Source: Hippophae tibetana (lineage: Eukaryota; Streptophyta; Magnoliopsida; Rosales; Elaeagnaceae). Taken from it: a stretch of DNA of 64,000 nt. The notes below the pieces were generated by a model. That model had not been told where the DNA came from, ran no database searches, and saw only the letters and a list, made by a program, of their open reading frames with translations. Positions 36,442 through 47,424 of this stretch are shown here, one piece after another. A program made the position numbers and the translations under genes. The stretch covers positions 13,782,001-13,846,000 of the forward strand of contig CM072803.1 of the NCBI GenBank assembly GCA_037013495.1. The letters are read 5' to 3'. How positions within the stretch are numbered: the stretch's first letter is position 1; every line of letters begins with the position of its first letter.

Positions 36442-38625
36442 TATAGAATATATATACGTGAGAAAATACATAAGGAAAAAGTTTGATAAAATATTTTCAA
36501 TCTCACACTTTTATATTATAATAACATTAATTCACTCAAGTTATATAATTTACTTATTTATATTATTTTCCTTTTAATTTTTTTAAAATATATATTATTT
36601 ATATTAATTAAAAAAATCATATACCTAAACCGTGAGTACCTCGCTGACGGTATAAGTGATCCTGGATCAAAACAAGGACCACGTTAAAAAAGACCGTGAC
36701 GTTAGAGGTTTGGCAGACCTTATAATGACATAATAATTGATTAATTCAATTTTTAATTTAACTTAATTATTTTTGTATTATAATAATATATATTTATATA
36801 CATATTTATATTAAATCAATTATGATGTAAAATAATTTTTTTGAGAAATTATTTATTTTTCATAAAATATTTATTACATTATAATTAATTCGTATATAAA
36901 TTCTATATGTTTAACTTTTTTTATCATAAATAATCACAAATTAGTTAAATTCAAAAAAATAAGTAACCATATAAACTCTCAATATACTATAATATTATAA
37001 TGAGCCCCATTGAAGCAGAGTAGCAGCCATGCACTGATAGACAAATTAAAGGGACTTCTTATGGCTTTTTTTGTTGTTTTGTAAAACAAGTGGAGGATGG
37101 CTTAGAATAATATTTAAATGGATAACCATGTCATCTATTTTATGAAAAAAAAAAAGAGAAAATTATCTCACATAAACCTAAAACTCATAGAAATAAAAAT
37201 AACACATTTTTTAAATTTAAAAATATATTATTAGTCTTAAAAATGTTATTTTTATTATTATTAGTTAAAAGACAAATGCTTTCCACCTAAATTTTTATTT
37301 TTAAATTTTTAGAAATATTTAAAATTTATTATACATAATAAAACATAAATAAAAAATTAATTATATATCTTTGAGTTAATTAAATACCTATTATTATAAA
37401 AATTCCAAAATCAAAAGCTATATATATACGAAAAACATATATGACATTAAATTTTAAAATTATTTTTAAAGCGTGAATTTAATTTTTAACAAGTTAAAAT
37501 AGAATCATAAGAATAAGATATATGTTACAAAAGTAATTTGTTTAATATCATGAGAGTATTTTTTATTTAAAGTGTTATGTTGCAAGTAATCTATCAAAAT
37601 TTTAAAATGAATTTTCTAAATTTTATTTAATTAAAAGTGTATTATTGTATTCAAAATTTAACATTGTGTTATCCGTCATTTATTAAAATGTTAAAACTAT
37701 TTTATTGTTAAATTTTATTCTAATTAAAACTATTACCATTAATAAGAATGGGTATGGGACAAACATGAACGATTTTTGGTATAACTATCCTAAAATCAAA
37801 GTGTAAAATTTGTACTTAAAACTATAGAAAAACAATTACAGTTTTGAGACGATTTTTGTCTACGAGTAAGGAGATAGAATAGGTAATAAATTATATTTGA
37901 AATTAAAACTATTTTAATAAATATATAAATTATATAAATAAATATATTGATTTAATAAATATAAAAATTAATTAAATAAAATATATATAGTATACGGATG
38001 GAAACAGATATCAGTATAATTAAACTTGCCTTAAAACTACTACTTTGTGATCGAATAATGCTTGAAATTGTTCCTATCCCTAAAATTAATCAAGAAAAAA
38101 CCAAACTGACATTACAGATAACCACGTATATCTGAATCTGCAGTTAAAATACCCATTCGTAAAGGTAATGGAAGAATTGAAACACCTCTTCGCAAGGCTT
38201 GAGACCAAAAAATATTGACAAATAGTTTAACCCCCCCTCCCCCAACGCAATGACAATAAAATGAGTGTGACAAAAAGTTGACAAATCTTCATTTAATAAA
38301 AATGTAAAGCTTGTATCACATTATGTTGATACTTATTTTTTAAAAAAATAGATAGGATTATTTTTTGTAGAATTTGTAAAATAAACAAAGTATTAGAACC
38401 TTGGACTACTTTGTGGGTGATGGTCTTCAGTTCTATGATCCTTAAATTAATAACTGTAAAATGAATGGTACATGAGATCTGAGTATCGCTTTAGTAATTA
38501 TATTTAAATTGAGTGTTTAATTATGACTATTATGAGATACATGATATTTGATATTTAGATATTAGAAGATAATAATATATTATGCATATGTAACTATATA
38601 CAAAGGGAAAAATAAACCCTGTAGC
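36442..38625 (+). repeat. Repeat H, copy 2 (uninterrupted)
   Basis: The most complete copy. 36442-36970 matches 18960-19465; 37080-38200 matches 24681-25680; 36830-37600 and 38449-38625 match copy 3 (43738-44947 with 58473-58690). A C-rich run lies at 38232-38245. Serves as the empty-site reference for the hAT and LTR insertions. Confidence 0.75.
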
Positions 38626-38664
38626 TTATTTATTGTCTAATTAGGATTGAGTTGCTGTAGGTTT

Positions 38665-38710
38665 ATAGATAATTATCTACAATAAATAATTATTGTAGAT
38701 AATTATCTAT
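38665..38710. repeat. Perfect 19-bp inverted repeat
   Basis: Arms ATAGATAATTATCTACAAT (38665-38683) and its exact complement (38692-38710), loop AAATAATT. Lies in a stretch of further 'gataattatc' and 'aaggataatc' half-palindromes to about 38850. Confidence 0.85.
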
Positions 38711-39309
38711 TAAATAGTTATCTATCGTAGATATCCATTATCTGTATATATATACCCTTGATTATTTGATAGATTATCCTTTAAGATAGATAAAGGATAA
38801 TCTTTGGGCTTTTATTTTTTTAAGATAACTAAAGGATAATTATTAGACATCTATCCTTTTAAGATAATTATATTGCATTCACATTTGTATGATGATTAGG
38901 CACTCATTGGGCTTAGCCTATAAGGCTATTTGTTGATTAAAATCAATCCTTGACTACCATATAGGATGTACAAAATTACCCACAATATCAACCCCAGACA
39001 TTCTGGCCCTTGGGCTAGAAGGTATGATTGTAATTTATGTCAATACATGTATTAAATATTTCTTCTAATTTTGTTGAGGATTTTAAGCTTACATTTGAGT
39101 GATTTTTTACCCACCCAAGTATAAAAAATTATAACATGTCTGGCCATTTGAAATGTGAGCAACGATGTTCTGTTATTGGCGATGTCTTTGGCTTTTCAAT
39201 CAGACTTTTGGTAAGAAATTTATGTTGAAGTCAATGTTTTTATCAAGGAAGTCAAACCTTCATTTATTTTTGTGAGAAACTCAAAATTCAAATCTTAAGG
39301 CTAATCCTT

Positions 39310-39755
39310 GCAAACAAAGTTATGGTGAACAAAATCTTGGTAGACAAAGTTGTGGCCAACTAAGTTCTAACAAATGAAGTGGTGGGCAACAACGTTTTGA
39401 CAAAGGAAACTGTGGGCAACAAAATAATGGCCAAAAAAGTTATGGTAGGTAAAGTTATAGCCAAAAAAGTTCTATTCAAAGAAGTTCTAGCCAACCAAGT
39501 CCTAACCAATGATGTTCTAGTGAACCAAGTTCTGGACAACAAAGTTTTGTCCAACCAATTCCTGGCCATCAAAGTCCTGACCAACCAAGTCCTTACCAAT
39601 AAAGTTCTGGCCAACCAATTCTTGGCCACCATAGTCCTAGCCAAACAAGTCATGGATAGTGATATTCTAACTAATGATATCATGGTTGGCCTATTCCTAG
39701 CCAACCTCTTTATGGCTGGCAGTGTTTTGGCTGTTGATGTTCTAGTCAGGAGGTC
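39310..39755. repeat. 15-bp minisatellite, about 30 units
   Basis: Consensus GCCAACAAAGTTCTG with strict 15-base period, so both strands stay open over about 400 bases. Lies downstream of integrase on the element's own strand, in the 3' untranslated region of a Tat-type element. Related 'cctggccaac' and 'ggttggt' words are scattered at 40500-40720. Confidence 0.9.
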
Positions 39756-40943
39756 TAGATCGATTGATGGGTCTGGTCCTTCCATTTAATGCAATATTTT
39801 TAGCTATGTCTATGAAGAAAATTATAGAATCCTAGCAAGGTCGTCAATGAGATAACTTCCTTCTTTCTATAAGGATTTGCATAAATGTAGGGATCCTTGA
39901 TATTGTTATTATGGGTATGCTTGCTCTTTAACAATTAGACTCTTCTTTATAACCCTTTTCTCAACTCATGTGCTCTGGTTTCTCATTGAAAGAAAGTATC
40001 ATAAAGATATAGAAGGCTAGAAATCTTTAGGAAGTTTAGGAGGTGGGGATCACATCTTAATCACCTCAAGTTCTCGTAGGACCAGTTTCTTGGTATTCTT
40101 TAATAAATTATACCATTGGCTTGTGTATAGAATTTTACCAGAATGTAGACAAGTAGTAAAATCTGTAATAAGATACCTAATAAAGAAGAATGTGTTGAGA
40201 TGCATCCCAATAGGTGCATATTCCTTGGGTGGACATATTGTGGCATGACTTGGAAAGGTGACGGTCAGGGCTCATTTGCCTTAGCCTTGTATTACTTTTT
40301 ACAATTTAATTCTAACTTGTATTTGTAACATTTTTTCTATACACAACAATCTCCCTATGTATTTGGAAGCTCGTGGACCTTTGAGTTTACATGTGAGTAT
40401 AGAGTGATGTACTAACATAAAAGGAAACAAGGATATTGGACTCGAGGTGCGTGAAGATAGGGAATGATTTTTTGATCACTACTTGACCCAATCTGGTTGC
40501 ACGAAAGCACATGAAACCTTCCTTGGCCAAAAGGCCGTACTCCTAGCCAGATATTTCCTAATCGATAATGACACTTTTAGCTAGCTACTTATTGGTCGAT
40601 CATACCCCTAATCGATCATAGTTCTAGTCCTCACAAGTTTGACCTACCATATTATTAGTCAATCACACTCCTGGCCAACCACCTTCCTGGTTGGTTAGTA
40701 GCATTCTTGGTTGGTCATACCTCATGATCCTCATATATCTAGTCATATAGTAGTTTGATCTTTGGACCATATGATGGATCTATTGAAAGACCAATGCCTT
40801 TTAAGTTTAAGTGACTTTTAACTTGTACTCTAGCCATACTTTTATGTTCGGGCCTTGTTGCATTTGTGTGAAAATTTTCTAAATTATGGGTGACTTGTTG
40901 ATCTAAGTATTGCTTAGTTAAGCCCCTTACATGTTGGGATACC

Positions 40944-41640
40944 TCTTATTTACTACCTTGGTAGGGGAGTATGCCCTGGTTGGATACTGGGATTTTATTC
41001 CACTCATTTCTACTATATGGTAGTCTAGATGCTAGGGCACGAGATTGGTAGGCTAGGATGCTTCTTTGCAATAGTTTTGACCCAGACGACACTACCTATG
41101 AGTATAGTATATTCTTTAGGATTATTAAAAAAAAATTCTTTCATTGATCTTCTAGCGATCTGGATCCTAAGCCATTGTACTCACTTATGGTTTACCAAGG
41201 GCTCTAGACTCTCCAACTCCAAAGGTAACTTAGGCCATCAGTAGGGTTATTTCTTATTCATTGCTTTGGTAGGGGTACATTCTTGGTGAGACACTAAGGG
41301 CTACTTAGTACTAGAATGACACAACTCTCAAGCCACGAACCTCTTTTAAGGTCCAAAATTGATTAAATGGTTGTTACATCTAGTGAATTTGTTCTTCGTG
41401 TAATCTTGGACCTATATGGCACTACCTAGGAGCAGGGTGTGTCTTTCAGGGTTAATTAGTCATTCCCATCTTCTATAGTTCGTTTGGTAGTCTAGGCCTT
41501 AAGATGTAGTATTCACCAATATGGTTGCTTCTTATTCACTGCATGGGTAGGGATGCAATCCCTGGATGGGTATTGGGCACTGAAGGCTTTAGACTTTTTC
41601 AGGCCTAAGATGCTTAGGTCTGCTTTTCATCTGATTATGG
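40944..41640. repeat. Degenerate tandem repeat of about 300 bp, three copies
   Basis: The phrase 'cttattcactgctttggtaggg' with variants and a following 'ggatactggg'-like phrase recur at about 40944, 41253 and 41531. A second phrase, 'cactacctaggag', recurs near 41090 and 41420. Part of the Tat-type fossil. No gene. Confidence 0.6.
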
Positions 41641-42098
41641 ACTTTCTGTCCTATCGAATCTTCTAAGTATGGATCTTCGATTTGTATAAAGATATATGTA
41701 TCCTAAGTGCTTCATTTATTGATAATAATAAAATTAAATTACAAAGTAATTAAAATTATCCTAGATGCAACAATGGAAATTGTAAAAACTTTAAGTAAAA
41801 ACAAAATTATTTGGGAAAGCACTTTCTAGTCATGGCTACTGATAATATTTCTTAAGGTTTTACGCATTCCATGTGTTTGAGACCTTGGATCTACCCAAGT
41901 TATCTAGGCAGTAGGCACATTTTCTAAAGACTTGCTTTATTTTGTAAGAACCTTCTCAATTAGGGACTGAAGTCCCTTGCCTCTTTCTCTATAGTCGATT
42001 GCGTTGTTCGTTTAAGTACCAAGTCATCTTGTTGGAACTATAGTGGGTTGACTGAGCCGTTATAGTTATTGGCCATTATTTGTTGGTAGGCAGCCAAT

Positions 42099-42572
42099 CT
42101 AATCTTGTTTTGTTCCTTTTTCTTCTTCAAGGAGGCCTAGATTTAGAACCAAGTTTTCATCATTACCCTTCAGATTCTTAACACTTGTTCTGTAACTTGG
42201 TAGTCCAATTTTGATTAGGATTACGAATTTGGTATTGTAAGTGTGAGAGACAAGTGTTTCTCTGATAGCCATCCTAATTGTGGTCCTATAGGCAAATAGA
42301 ACTTCTTTTAGTTTCTCGACCCATGCTTTCTTATATGTTTCAAGATTTCTTTTCAATTTTAGCTTTATCACTTCGTTTGCAACCTCCACTTGGTCATTGG
42401 TTTGTTGATGCTCAATTACATAGAATGTATATTGGATGTGATATTGTTCCCATAAGTTATTCAATTTTTGTTTAATGAATTAGGTCCCATCATTCAACAT
42501 TAATGTGTGGGGAACTCTAAATGTGCAAATTATATTCTACTAGATGAATTCGATGATTCCATCTTTTGAAAT
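42099..42572 (-). pseudogene. Tat-type integrase, C-terminal part (fossil)
   Basis: Reads NDQVEVANEVIKLKLKRNLE, KAWVEKLKEVLFAYRTTIR and 'TKFVILIKIGLPSYRT', matching the end of the catalytic core and the following domain of Tat/Ogre integrase. Broken. The mini-CACTA at 42573-43513 separates it from the rest of the core. Confidence 0.8.
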
Positions 42573-43513
42573 CACTACTACAAAAAGGGTTATTTAAGTC
42601 GATATGTAAAGTCAGTTTTGGGGAAAAATGACTTTTAATGAATTTAAAGTTGGTTTGGTGTAGAACCGACGCTATCCACATAGGACGTAGCGTCATTTGA
42701 CGTGTTGAACCGACACTACTCGTGGATGTAGCGTTGGTTGACGTGGTAAACTGATGCTACACACGTGATAAATTCTTTTCTCTTCTTTCTTCCTTAGATA
42801 GAAACTATTCCAAGCTTTGTATAACTCTCAAAAACCCAAAACCTCTTCCATTTCTCCTCTACTCTTTCTCATTTTTCGATCACCTACGACCACCAATTCC
42901 AACACCGGTTAGTGAGTTTTCTTCCTCTCTAACTAATCTTTTGGATCCCCTATTTTTTTGAGCAAAATGCTCAAAAAATTTATACTCATTTCTCACTTAC
43001 AAAACACGATTTTTTCTTCATTTCCTTCATTTTGTTACTTCATTTACTCTTGTAAATATTTCTATTAATCCTATGCACTTATTATTCATATTTTTTCTGT
43101 TATTATGTGTTATTATTTATGTGTATAAATTTTTGTATTTCCGTTATTATGTGTTATTATTTATGTGTATATATTTTTGTATTATATGTGTAGGTTTGTA
43201 TAATATATGAGAAGAAGAATATGATGATCTTGAATAACATAGAACAACATCATGGTAATTTTTCTACTATTAATTAATATTTTATTTTTTAATTATTTGT
43301 ATTATTTAAACTATTTGTTAAACTGATTTTATTTTTTCTGTTATTATATATTGATTGAATACAAGTTTTAATTTGAGTATAATAGAAATGAGTAAATTTT
43401 GCTAAAAAAAAACATTTAAGTCGGTTCATCATGTGAACCGAATTTAAATTTTAAGTCATTTCATTTAAAGTCTGTTCAGCGAACCGAATTTAATACCCTT
43501 TTTTCTAGTAGTG
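42573..43513. mobile_element. Mini-CACTA (941 bp, non-autonomous) with AAT target duplication
   Basis: Starts CACTACTACAAAAAGGG and ends CCCTTTTTTCTAGTAGTG, one mismatch between termini. Flanked by AAT at 42570-42572 and 43514-43516. Left subterminal region carries GTCGGTT/AACCGAC-type motifs and right subterminal region the palindrome AAGTCGGTTC...GAACCGA (43412-43443). No coding sequence. Termini match those of the Ulp1-bearing element at 13863-17216. Complete insertion in a Tat integrase fossil. Confidence 0.95.
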
Positions 43514-43737
43514 AATCTAAAAGAGTGGACCAATTTCACCCATTGGTGTAGTAATTTATTGCAACAATTGCATACTTGATTCCCTTGATCACAAGCAGTG
43601 AGCCAAATAGGTCTAGCCCCCAATTGTGTGAATGGCCAAGGACTTTGTAAACATATTAATTGTTTGGTAGGTTATCTAGGTATGTGTGAGTGCCTCTCAC
43701 GTTTGTCACATTTTTTAATCCAAATGATTGCAGCTTC
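43514..43737 (-). pseudogene. Tat-type integrase, N-terminal core part (fossil)
   Basis: On the minus strand shows a C..C zinc-finger end with HSHIPR, then 'SPWPF' and a 'LLVIKGIKYAIVAINYYTN' segment, the start of the integrase catalytic core. Broken. The fragment ends where repeat H copy 3 begins. Confidence 0.7.
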
Positions 43738-44947
43738 AACCATTATGTATTATATTATTTATTTTTCATAAAAAAAATTATTATATTATAATTAATTTGT
43801 ATATAAATTCGTATATATTTTTCCTTTTTTAATCATAAATAATCAGATAAATAAAAAAAATAAGTAACCATAACTCTCAATATACTATAATATTATAATG
43901 AGCCCTATGGAAGAAAATTTATTGATGGGGTCACTGTACTTGAATATTTCTTAATCCGTCTTCTATTAACAATAGGATTTTATTTTGTTTTTTATTTATT
44001 TATCTGATTATTTATGATTATTTACCGATGCAAAAGTTCTGTTTTACTAGTTGATTACCCTTTTTACTTAATTGTTACTCACTGAGCTGAAACTTTGACT
44101 TTTCAATGGAAATAGAGTAGCCGCCATGCACTGATTACACATATAACTTTTAAAAAGTAATAATTTTTAGAGATTATTAATCATTAATGCGATAGAGAAG
44201 TACGCAGTTCTTAGAACTTAAACCATGTATTTTTATAAATAATTCAATTTTTTTTATCTTAATTTGAGATAAAAAATTTAAATGAGATGATAAAATGCAA
44301 ATAATTTACAAAAAATAGTTTCAAATTTATCAATCAACTAAATAAGACTACCTTAATTGACATTTTATTACAACTTTACATAATAAGATTTTGATGTTAT
44401 ATATATCAAAGATGTTATATATTTTAAATAATATATCAATTATTTATTAAATATAAAATTAAAGATGTAAGATAATAATACAAGTATATGATCAAATAAA
44501 TTATAATATATAAACTATTGTAAGTATTTATAAAATATATTATTATTATTATTAAATTAAACCAATAACTATTGTACTTACTTACATTTTTTTTCTAAAT
44601 TTAAAAAATGTATAGTTAATCTTAAAAATATTATTATTATTATTATTATTTAAAATATAGATGCTTTTCACGTGAATTATTTTTTAAATTTCTTTTTAAA
44701 ATTTTAAAAAGTATTTGAAATTTATTTGATATAATAAAAATTAAATTAATTATAAATCTTTGAGTCAATTAGATATTCATTATTATAAAAACCCAAAGAT
44801 AAAAAAAAAACATATATATAAAAATATGGCACTAAATTTTTAAAATTTTGAAATTATTTTTTACGCTATCATATGTTTTTTTTTAATAACAAGTTAAAAA
44901 GAAACCTAAAGATAAGATATATATTACAAAAAAAATTTGTTTAATAT
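43738..44947 (+). repeat. Repeat H, copy 3, left part
   Basis: Matches 36830-37560. Contains an insertion of about 193 bp (43913-44105) flanked by ATGGAA on both sides that copy 2 lacks. Ends at the AATAT target duplication of the large element. Confidence 0.7.
43913..44105. mobile_element. Small insertion of about 193 bp, possible MITE
   Basis: Absent from repeat H copy 2. Flanked by ATGGAA at 43907-43912 and 44106-44111, suggesting a 6-bp target duplication (copy 2 has 'attgaa' once). The ends GAAAA and TTTTC are weakly inverted. Family unknown. Confidence 0.4.
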
Positions 44948-45249
44948 TGATGAGTGCTCAAAAAGCACTAAAATAACCATGATTTTATGTACCTTAATTG
45001 ATTAAAAATACATATATTTATATGTTTTATCATATATTTATATAAATTTGTCTTTTTCGGAATCACGGGTATTTTTATTGTTTTTCAGGTATTTTGGCTT
45101 AAAAACGCAATGTAAAGACTCAAAGAGGAATATTTGAAGCAATACATCACAAATATATCAACAAATAAGTGAGAAAAGGTCAACAAACATGGAAAAATCG
45201 GACGAAATGGGTCGAAAAGGTCAAAAATGTCAAAAAGACGGAAATCGCG

Positions 45250-45370
45250 CGTCGCAGCCCAGCCGTGCGCGCAGCCCAGCGCCCAGCCGCGCGCGCCCCA
45301 GCGCCCCATTCCGCGCGCGCGCAGCGCCCCAGTAGCCCCCCTCCGCGCGCCCAACGCGTTTTCGCCCCAT
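45250..45370. repeat. GC-rich minisatellite island in the 5' LTR
   Basis: Short units of GCGCGCGCAGCGCCCCAG and AGCCCCCCTCC. One 30-bp unit is present here where the 3' LTR has two. Stands out from AT-rich surroundings. Confidence 0.85.
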
Positions 45371-45374
45371 TTTT

Positions 45375-45411
45375 CACGTGCAGCCACCCCTGTGACGTCA
45401 TGCTGACGTCA
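45375..45411 (+). promoter_or_regulatory. G-box plus tandem TGACGTCA (as-1-like) in the 5' LTR
   Basis: CACGTG at 45375-45380, TGACGTCA at 45393-45400 and 45404-45411. The centres of the two TGACGTCA boxes are 11 bp apart, close to the spacing in the plant as-1 element bound by TGA-class bZIP factors. About 90-105 bp upstream of the TATA box. The 3' LTR has the same set (56923-56959). Confidence 0.6.
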
Positions 45412-45501
45412 TTGATGACATCAGCAATTCCAATACGCGTTTTTACATTTTTTAATATTTTTTTAACATTTTTTTACTCATTTTTTCTCTCCATCCTCAC
45501 C

Positions 45502-45509
45502 TATAAATA
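45502..45509 (+). promoter_or_regulatory. TATA box of the 5' LTR
   Basis: TATAAATA followed by a C-run and a CT-rich leader; the start of transcription is expected near 45530-45540. Same box at 57061-57068 in the 3' LTR and in the solo LTR. Confidence 0.75.
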
Positions 45510-46920
45510 CCCCCCTTCCATTCACTTCAAATCACACCTTCAAAACTCACTTCTCTCTTCTTTCTTTCTCTCATTTCTTAGTTTTTAGTTTCTCTTAGTT
45601 TCTTTCTAAGTTTCTAAGCTTTTCTTAGTTTTTCTCTTAGTTTTTAGTTCAATTCTCTTAGGTTTAGTGTTCTTCTCTTTTTGAGAGGAACTTGTAATGT
45701 TTTTGTAATAATTTAGATTTTTGATTCAATATATGGAAGTGCAAATTCCGCTCGGAGGTTTTCTAGCAACGGGAATAGCGTCGAAGTTCTGTAAGGATTT
45801 TATTTTCTTTACAGTTATTTTTATGCTTTATTCTTACATGTTATATTCAACTTGTCTGTGGTTAAATTTAACTATGCTAGCTGTTTAGTAAAAATGATGT
45901 AATAACGACTTTGTTATGCTTGCGGAATATTAAATAGGTAAAAATCTTTAAAATGAATTGATTTTGTTTTTATTCAAGATTTTATATTAAGAATGTTAGA
46001 GAGAAATATATTATTTTTCATTACAAACTTAAACCCGAAAATTAGATTTTAAGGTTTAGTTATCCGGTCTAATTTAGAGTAGTGCTCTTTTATTTGTTGG
46101 TACAATCGCCCGGTAGTTAGAGTGAAACTCTATTTCAAAAGTTTTTATAAGAATTATTATGTGAAAATGTATTGACAACATGTTTTCAATAGTGGTTTTA
46201 AAACTTGAAAGTTAGTACTCGGATAATTAAATTCTTAAGTTTAATTTGGACACCTTGAATAATGTTTAAATTGTCTAACCCCACCAAAGGTGGCATTTAA
46301 ATGGTTCATTTTCAATCTCTTAGAAAAAGGAATTAATTTAATTAAGCATATTAGTTATCAACCCCACCCATAGGTGTTAATTGATTTGTTTTGTTAACAA
46401 AGAATATCTAACCCCACCAAAGGTGGTATTTATATAAAAAAGAGAGAATCAATAAAATATTAATTTATATCTTTAATAACCTAGTTAATATGAGCAACCA
46501 TAATTAATTTAGTTATTATATCCATAAATACTCCGCTAATATAAATGATAAAAATTTGCATGAATATTTATTGAATCCGTATATATGTTTATTTTTAGAT
46601 AATTATTTATTGAATTTGTATCTATGTTTATTTTTATGTTATTAGATTATATTTAATTAATCTGTATATATGTTTATTTTATGTTATTAGATTAGGAACA
46701 CAAAAACCAAACTATCGTGACAGGATGTTTAGGATTTAATTTCGTTTTTAAAAGTTTGAATAATAAATTAAAAACCACATACATTCCTTCCTTAGATCGA
46801 CCTTGGGAGTATACTTATCATTTTCTTCGAAATGATTCGTGCACTTGCGAGAGTTTTATAAATATTAAAACCAAAGTATTTGCGGGAATCGGCGATGCCG
46901 GTTTTCGTTCATCAAGTTTT

Positions 46921-46938
46921 TGGCGCCGTTGCCGGGGA
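46921..46938 (+). other. Primer-binding site, tRNA-Asp
   Basis: TGGCGCCGTTGCCGGGGA, an exact 18-base complement of the 3' end of plant tRNA-Asp, six bases after the LTR. Confidence 0.95.
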
Positions 46939-47186
46939 AGGAATAGCGTTTTTAAATTATTTATCAAAATTTTAAAAACATTTTTGTGCTGTAAATAATT
47001 GTGATATTTTAATAATAATCAAATTTCAAAATTCATAATAAATAAAAAAATAAAAAAATAAAAAAATAAAAAATAAAAAAAAATAATTTTTTTTAATTGT
47101 AAAATAATTTAGAAATTTGAAATTTGAAGTAAAAATTTTTACCATTCATGAATAGTAAAAAAAAAAAAATTTAAAAATTCAAAATT

Positions 47187-47339
47187 CAAAAAAATTTTAA
47201 GTTAATAAGAAATAATATAGCGTGAATAGTAAAATAAAATTACCGTTCATAAAAAAAAAATATTTCAAAAACTTAAATTTCAAAAAATTTTAAGTTAATA
47301 AGACATTATATAGCGTGAATAGTAAAATAAAATTACCCC
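47187..47339. repeat. Leader direct repeat of about 92 bp
   Basis: The phrase 'ttttaagttaataag' with following 'tatagcgtgaatagt' occurs twice, 92 bases apart. Preceded by an A-rich tract of 'aaaaaat' units (47040-47090). Confidence 0.75.
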
Positions 47340-47424
47340 TCATGAATAGTAAAAAAAAAAATTACTTGAATTCATATCTAATTAACTAAAAAGCATGAAA
47401 AGTAAAAATCTAAGAGAGTTCTGT

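Larger units (their letters stand above)
38640..43737 (-). mobile_element. Tat/Ogre-type Ty3 element fragment, broken, with nested mini-CACTA
   Basis: Minus-strand fossil. The best coding part is integrase at 42099-42572 and 43514-43737. Lower coordinates are its 3' untranslated part, with a 15-bp minisatellite (39310-39755), a degenerate repeat of about 300 bp (40944-41640) and LTR-like sequence near 38640-38900 with a TATA-like 'gtatatatata'. Neither element boundary is certain. The upstream side is cut at repeat H copy 3. Old, with many breaks. Confidence 0.65.
44948..46914 (+). repeat. 5' LTR of the whole Athila-like element
   Basis: 1967 bp. Begins TGATGAGTGCTCAAAAAGCAC, forming a hairpin (AGTGCT/AGCACT), and ends CGTTCATCA. 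Contains a very GC-rich island (45250-45370), a G-box, two TGACGTCA sites and a TATA box, then a CT-rich leader (45530-45680). Frames that look open here (including a 54-residue one shared with the solo LTR) are incidental. Confidence 0.95.

Noticed and set aside
39360-39789. Long overlapping open frames on both strands
   Set aside because: They are produced by the 15-bp minisatellite, whose period is a multiple of three; no protein family resembles them.
45085-45588. Open frames rich in Ala, Arg and Pro in the LTR (also 56601-57025)
   Set aside because: They come from the GC-rich island in the LTR, are open in several frames on both strands, and have no conserved motif.
46921-46938. tRNA-Asp gene fragment
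   Set aside because: Only the 18 bases complementary to the tRNA 3' end are present, placed exactly after an LTR, so this is a primer-binding site.
46717-46998. Frame with a 54-residue stretch identical in the whole element's LTR and the solo LTR
   Set aside because: The DNA of this U5 part is itself almost unchanged, so the identity needs no coding explanation, and there is no known LTR-encoded protein of this type in the family.
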